A stretch of DNA of 64,000 bases. Origin: Nocardia terrae. GTDB lineage: Bacteria > Actinomycetota > Actinomycetes > Mycobacteriales > Mycobacteriaceae. The stretch covers positions 408,912 to 472,911 of the forward strand of contig NZ_WRPP01000007.1 of assembly GCF_009760405.1 (NCBI RefSeq). The letters are read 5' to 3'. The position numbers were made by a program, and so were the translations under genes. The notes beneath the pieces are model-generated. The model made no database searches. It was not told the origin of the DNA and saw only the letters and a program-made list of their open reading frames with translations. Numbering within the stretch: the stretch's first letter is position 1; each line of letters starts with the position of its first letter. Positions 61,115-64,000 of the stretch are shown one piece after another.

Positions 61115-61762
61115 ATGGGTGTACTGGTCGCGATAGAAGGTCTCGACGGCGCGGGCAAGCGCACGCTGACCGATGCCGTCGTCGCCGGCCTGACCGCCCG
61201 CGGCCTGCGGGTCGCCACCCTCGCCTTCCCGCGCTACGGCGTCTCCGTGCACGCCGACCTCGCCGCCGAGGCGCTGCGCGGCGGCCATGGAGATACCGCT
61301 CAGTCTGTGAACGCCATGGCGCTGCTGTTCGCTCTCGACCGCGCCGAGGCGCGCGACGAACTCTCGAAACTGCTGGCGGACAACGACATCGTGCTACTCG
61401 ACCGCTACGTCGCTTCCAACGCCGCCTACTCCGCCGCCCGGACCGAGCAGGACGCGCACGGTGAAATCGTGGCCTGGATCGAGGAATTGGAGTTCGAGCG
61501 GTTCGGATTGCCTGCCCCGGATGTCCAGATTCTGCTGGACGTCCCGGTTGATGTGGCGGAGGAGCGCGCTCGGCGGCGCGGCGCGGCCGACACCGCCCGC
61601 GCGCTGGACTCCTACGAGAAAGACGGTGGACTGCAGCGCCGCACCGGTACTGTCTATCGTGAGCTGGCCGAAATCAACTGGCGCGGAGCCTGGTGGGTGC
61701 ATCGGACCGGTGACGAACCGGCAACACTTACCGCGCGCCTCGCGGAAATTGTTGCTGGATAG
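61115..61762 (+). CDS. tmk: Thymidylate kinase
   Basis: A 215-residue kinase phosphorylating dTMP to dTDP. P-loop IEGLDGAGKRTLTDAVVAG; TLAFPRYGVSVHADLAAEAL (substrate Arg/Tyr), DIVLLDRYVASNAAYSAA (DR[YH] motif), lid region VAEERARRRGAADTARALDS. The GAGKRT form of the P-loop is also seen in the mycobacterial enzyme. First gene of the conserved tmk-mtrA-mtrB order; 78 nt precede mtrA. Start chosen by the -10 at 61102. Confidence 0.95.
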   Translation: MGVLVAIEGLDGAGKRTLTDAVVAGLTARGLRVATLAFPRYGVSVHADLAAEALRGGHGDTAQSVNAMALLFALDRAEARDELSKLLADNDIVLLDRYVASNAAYSAARTEQDAHGEIVAWIEELEFERFGLPAPDVQILLDVPVDVAEERARRRGAADTARALDSYEKDGGLQRRTGTVYRELAEINWRGAWWVHRTGDEPATLTARLAEIVAG

Positions 61763-61840
61763 GGTTGGATGTGCGCCGACAGGTCACGAGTGTTGGCGTG
61801 GCGGCCGAATCAGAGCCGGAGAGGTGACAAACTAGACGTT

Positions 61841-62518
61841 ATGAAGCCGAAGATTCTGGTCGTCGACGACGATATGGCTCTCGCGGAGATGCTCACGATC
61901 GTCTTGCGCGGTGAGGGTTTCGACCCCCACGTCGTCGGTGACGGCACGCAGGCGCTCACCGCGGTCCGGGAGCTGCGCCCGGATCTCGTGTTGCTCGACC
62001 TCATGCTGCCCGGCATGAACGGCATCGATGTGTGCCGGGTGTTGCGAGCCGACTCGGGTGTACCCATCGTGATGCTGACGGCGAAGACCGACACGGTCGA
62101 CGTCGTCCTGGGTTTGGAAAGCGGCGCCGACGATTACATCGTCAAGCCGTTCAAGCCGAAGGAACTGGTGGCTCGGGTGCGGGCTCGCCTGCGCCGCACC
62201 GAGGAGGAGCCGCAGGAGCTGCTCTCCATCGCCGACATCGTCATCGACGTGCCCGCGCACAAGGTGACCCGCGGCGGTGCGCAGATCTCGCTGACTCCAC
62301 TGGAGTTCGATCTGCTGGTGGCGCTGGCCCGCAAGCCGCGCCAGGTGTTCACCCGCGAGGTGCTGCTCGAACAGGTCTGGGGTTACCGGCATGCCGCCGA
62401 CACCCGCCTGGTCAACGTGCACGTGCAGCGGTTGCGCGCCAAGGTGGAGAAGGATCCGGAGAACCCTGAGATCGTCTTGACCGTCCGAGGTGTGGGCTAC
62501 AAGGCCGGACCGCCGTGA
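61841..62518 (+). CDS. mtrA: Two-component response regulator MtrA
   Basis: A 225-residue OmpR-family regulator. Receiver: ILVVDDDMALAEMLTIVLRG, phospho-Asp in LVLLDLMLPGMNGIDVCRVL, VMLTAKTDTVDVVLGLESGA, DDYIVKPFKPKELVARVRAR (Lys). Winged helix C-terminus: RGGAQISLTPLEFDLLVALA, EVLLEQVWGYRHAADTRLVN, VHVQRLRAKVEKDPENPEIV, LTVRGVGYKAG. MtrA governs cell-wall hydrolases, division and replication genes in mycobacteria. Its stop overlaps the mtrB GTG by 4 nt. Start ATG 61841 matches the family N-terminus (MKPKILVVDDD). Confidence 0.97.
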   Translation: MKPKILVVDDDMALAEMLTIVLRGEGFDPHVVGDGTQALTAVRELRPDLVLLDLMLPGMNGIDVCRVLRADSGVPIVMLTAKTDTVDVVLGLESGADDYIVKPFKPKELVARVRARLRRTEEEPQELLSIADIVIDVPAHKVTRGGAQISLTPLEFDLLVALARKPRQVFTREVLLEQVWGYRHAADTRLVNVHVQRLRAKVEKDPENPEIVLTVRGVGYKAGPP

Positions 62519-64000
62519 TCGCTGGCTCCAGAAACCGCGTTCAGCGGTGGCTGGCGGTAGTGGTGGCCTGGTTCCGCAATCTCGGCGAGCAACTGGGCCA
62601 TGTTTGGCGGCGTTCGCTGCAGCTGCGTGTTGTCGTGTCCACGCTCACCCTGTCGCTGATCGTCATCACGATTCTGGGCGTCGTGCTCACGAGTCAGATC
62701 ACCGACCGGTTGTTGGACGCGAAGATCAACGCGGCCGTGGAGGAAATGGGTCGCGCCCGCAACACCGTTCAGAACCAACTGACCGGTGTGCACGATTCGG
62801 GCACCCAGCAGAGCCGTCTGGACGACGCCCGCCGCGCGCTGTTCAACAGCGCCGGCGGGACCCAAAGTGGCGGCGCCGCAGGCAGTTACGAGGCGGCGCT
62901 GGCCATGACCGGGGACAGCGGGCAGGAGATCACCTCCGGCTCGATTCAGGAGATCCCCAGCGAGCTGCGCCAATTCGTCAAGCAGCGGCAGGTCTCCTAT
63001 CAGTTCGCGACCGTCTCCAGCCCGGATGGGTACAAGGGGTCGGCGCTGATCATCGGCAGCCCCTCGGCCGATATCGATTCGCTCGAGATCTATCTGATCT
63101 TCCCGCTCAGCAATGAGCAGCGCAGCCTGGGCCTCATGCGCGGCACCATGCTCATCGGCGGCATCGTGCTGCTGGTGTTGCTGGCCGCCATCACCGCGCT
63201 GGTGACCCGGCAGGTGGTGCTGCCCATCCGATCCGCGGCGCGCATCGCGAGTCGTTTCGCCGACGGACGCCTCAAAGAGCGCATGCTGGTGCGCGGTGAG
63301 GACGACATGGCCAGGCTGGCCATGTCGTTCAACGAAATGGCCGAGAGCCTGTCCAACCAGATCACCCAACTCGAGGAGTTCGGAAATCTGCAGCGACGCT
63401 TCACCTCCGACGTCAGCCACGAGCTGCGCACGCCGTTGACCACCGTGCGCATGGCGGCCGACCTCATCCACGGATCCAGCGACGACCTGGACCCGGCGCT
63501 GGCGCGTTCGGCCGAACTGCTGGTCAACGAGCTCGACCGGTTCGAAGGATTGCTCAACGACCTGCTCGAGATCAGCCGCCACGACGCGGGTGTGGCCGAA
63601 CTGCAGGTGGAATCGCTGGACGTGCGCATGTGCGCGCGGGCCGCGGTCTCCACGGTGCGGCACCTGGCCAAGGAGTCCGGCGTCGAACTGGTGGTGGACA
63701 TGCCCGAGGAACCGCTTGTCGCCGAGGTGGATCCGCGGCGCGTCGAACGGGTGCTGCGAAACCTGCTCGCCAATGCCATCGACCACAGCGAGGGCAAGCC
63801 GGTGCTCATGCGCATGCGCGGCGACGCGGACGCCAATGCCGTCGCCATCGTGGTGCGCGACCAGGGTGTCGGCCTGCGCCCGGGCGAGGAGAAGCTGGTG
63901 TTCAACCGCTTCTGGCGTTCGGACCCCTCGCGCATGCGGCGCTCCGGCGGCACCGGGCTGGGGCTGTCCATCAGCGTCGAGGACGCCAACCTGCACGAGG
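62515..64000 (+). CDS. mtrB: Two-component sensor kinase MtrB, 3' end beyond window
   Basis: GTG 62515 overlaps the mtrA stop (GTGA). 495 codons are present. Helix 1 STLTLSLIVITILGVVLTSQ (about residues 43-62), extracytoplasmic domain (about 65-205), helix 2 MLIGGIVLLVLLAAITALVT (about 211-230), HAMP (about 232-285; LPIRSAARIASRFADGRLKE), HisKA with phospho-His in SDVSHELRTPLTTVRMAADL near residue 301, N-box RNLLANAIDHSEG, and G boxes DQGVGLRPGEEKLVFNRFWR and GGTGLGLSISVED just before the edge. It partners MtrA in sensing cell-envelope or division state; LpqB normally follows. Confidence 0.95.
   Translation, partial: MIAGSRNRVQRWLAVVVAWFRNLGEQLGHVWRRSLQLRVVVSTLTLSLIVITILGVVLTSQITDRLLDAKINAAVEEMGRARNTVQNQLTGVHDSGTQQSRLDDARRALFNSAGGTQSGGAAGSYEAALAMTGDSGQEITSGSIQEIPSELRQFVKQRQVSYQFATVSSPDGYKGSALIIGSPSADIDSLEIYLIFPLSNEQRSLGLMRGTMLIGGIVLLVLLAAITALVTRQVVLPIRSAARIASRFADGRLKERMLVRGEDDMARLAMSFNEMAESLSNQITQLEEFGNLQRRFTSDVSHELRTPLTTVRMAADLIHGSSDDLDPALARSAELLVNELDRFEGLLNDLLEISRHDAGVAELQVESLDVRMCARAAVSTVRHLAKESGVELVVDMPEEPLVAEVDPRRVERVLRNLLANAIDHSEGKPVLMRMRGDADANAVAIVVRDQGVGLRPGEEKLVFNRFWRSDPSRMRRSGGTGLGLSISVEDANLHE

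Overview
The window is high-GC actinobacterial DNA with strongly G/C-ending codons, many GTG starts, 1-4 nt overlaps between operon genes and several leaderless-type promoters (TANNNT ending 6-8 nt before the start codon). Gene content points to a mycolic-acid-containing member of the Mycobacteriales, most likely Nocardia or a close relative: mtrA-mtrB, whiB2, the rmlD-wbbL-manB arabinogalactan-linker cluster, an Lcp1-type ligase, coenzyme F420 genes fbiA-fbiB, and alkB next to sahH. The species cannot be fixed from the sequence alone. I see no tRNA, rRNA, IS element, prophage or CRISPR array.

Left part (1-31 kb, accessory). A partial secreted protein; two acyl-CoA dehydrogenases; hypothetical proteins; a CoA-transferase/HMG-CoA-lyase pair; an Rv3406-like sulfate-ester dioxygenase; endonuclease IV; two tandem receptor Ser/Thr kinases that share an unrecognised extracellular domain; a MacB/FtsX-type ABC exporter; a beta-lactamase-fold lipoprotein; and a third, inverted Ser/Thr kinase without the shared ectodomain. 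Upstream of that kinase, on the same strand, lies a tightly overlapping four-gene operon encoding SWIM zinc finger, MoxR AAA ATPase, DUF5682 and VWA proteins. This matches the protein set of E. coli yehQ, yehL, yehM and yehP and is the best candidate here for a poorly understood multi-protein system. It is followed by a possible 37-residue peptide gene, a SelW-like CxxC protein, an FmdB-type zinc ribbon protein, a carboxylesterase and a cytochrome P450.

Middle part (31-51 kb, mostly conserved core). A TIGR03089 protein, lcp1, rmlD-wbbL-manB (dTDP-rhamnose, linker rhamnosyl transfer, GDP-mannose), an accessory patch (Uma2, MFS, DUF4267/TetR, a phytoene-desaturase-like oxidoreductase, DUF3052, a cation diffusion facilitator), then manA, a SIS protein, pmmA, DUF3499, a zincin-like protein, whiB2 and fbiA-fbiB-NUDIX. 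Gene by gene this matches M. tuberculosis Rv3255c-Rv3268, but the manA-to-fbiB segment is inverted relative to its flanks.

Right part (51-64 kb). An FMN riboswitch controls a type II (RibH2-like) lumazine synthase beside the F420 genes. A dicarboxylate symporter diverges from its probable sensor kinase/regulator pair. Then alkB and sahH follow, without the rubredoxin and TetR genes that normally separate them but with a 13-bp-armed perfect palindrome between them. Two small secreted proteins, a glycerophosphodiesterase lipoprotein, tmk, mtrA and the 5' part of mtrB complete the window.
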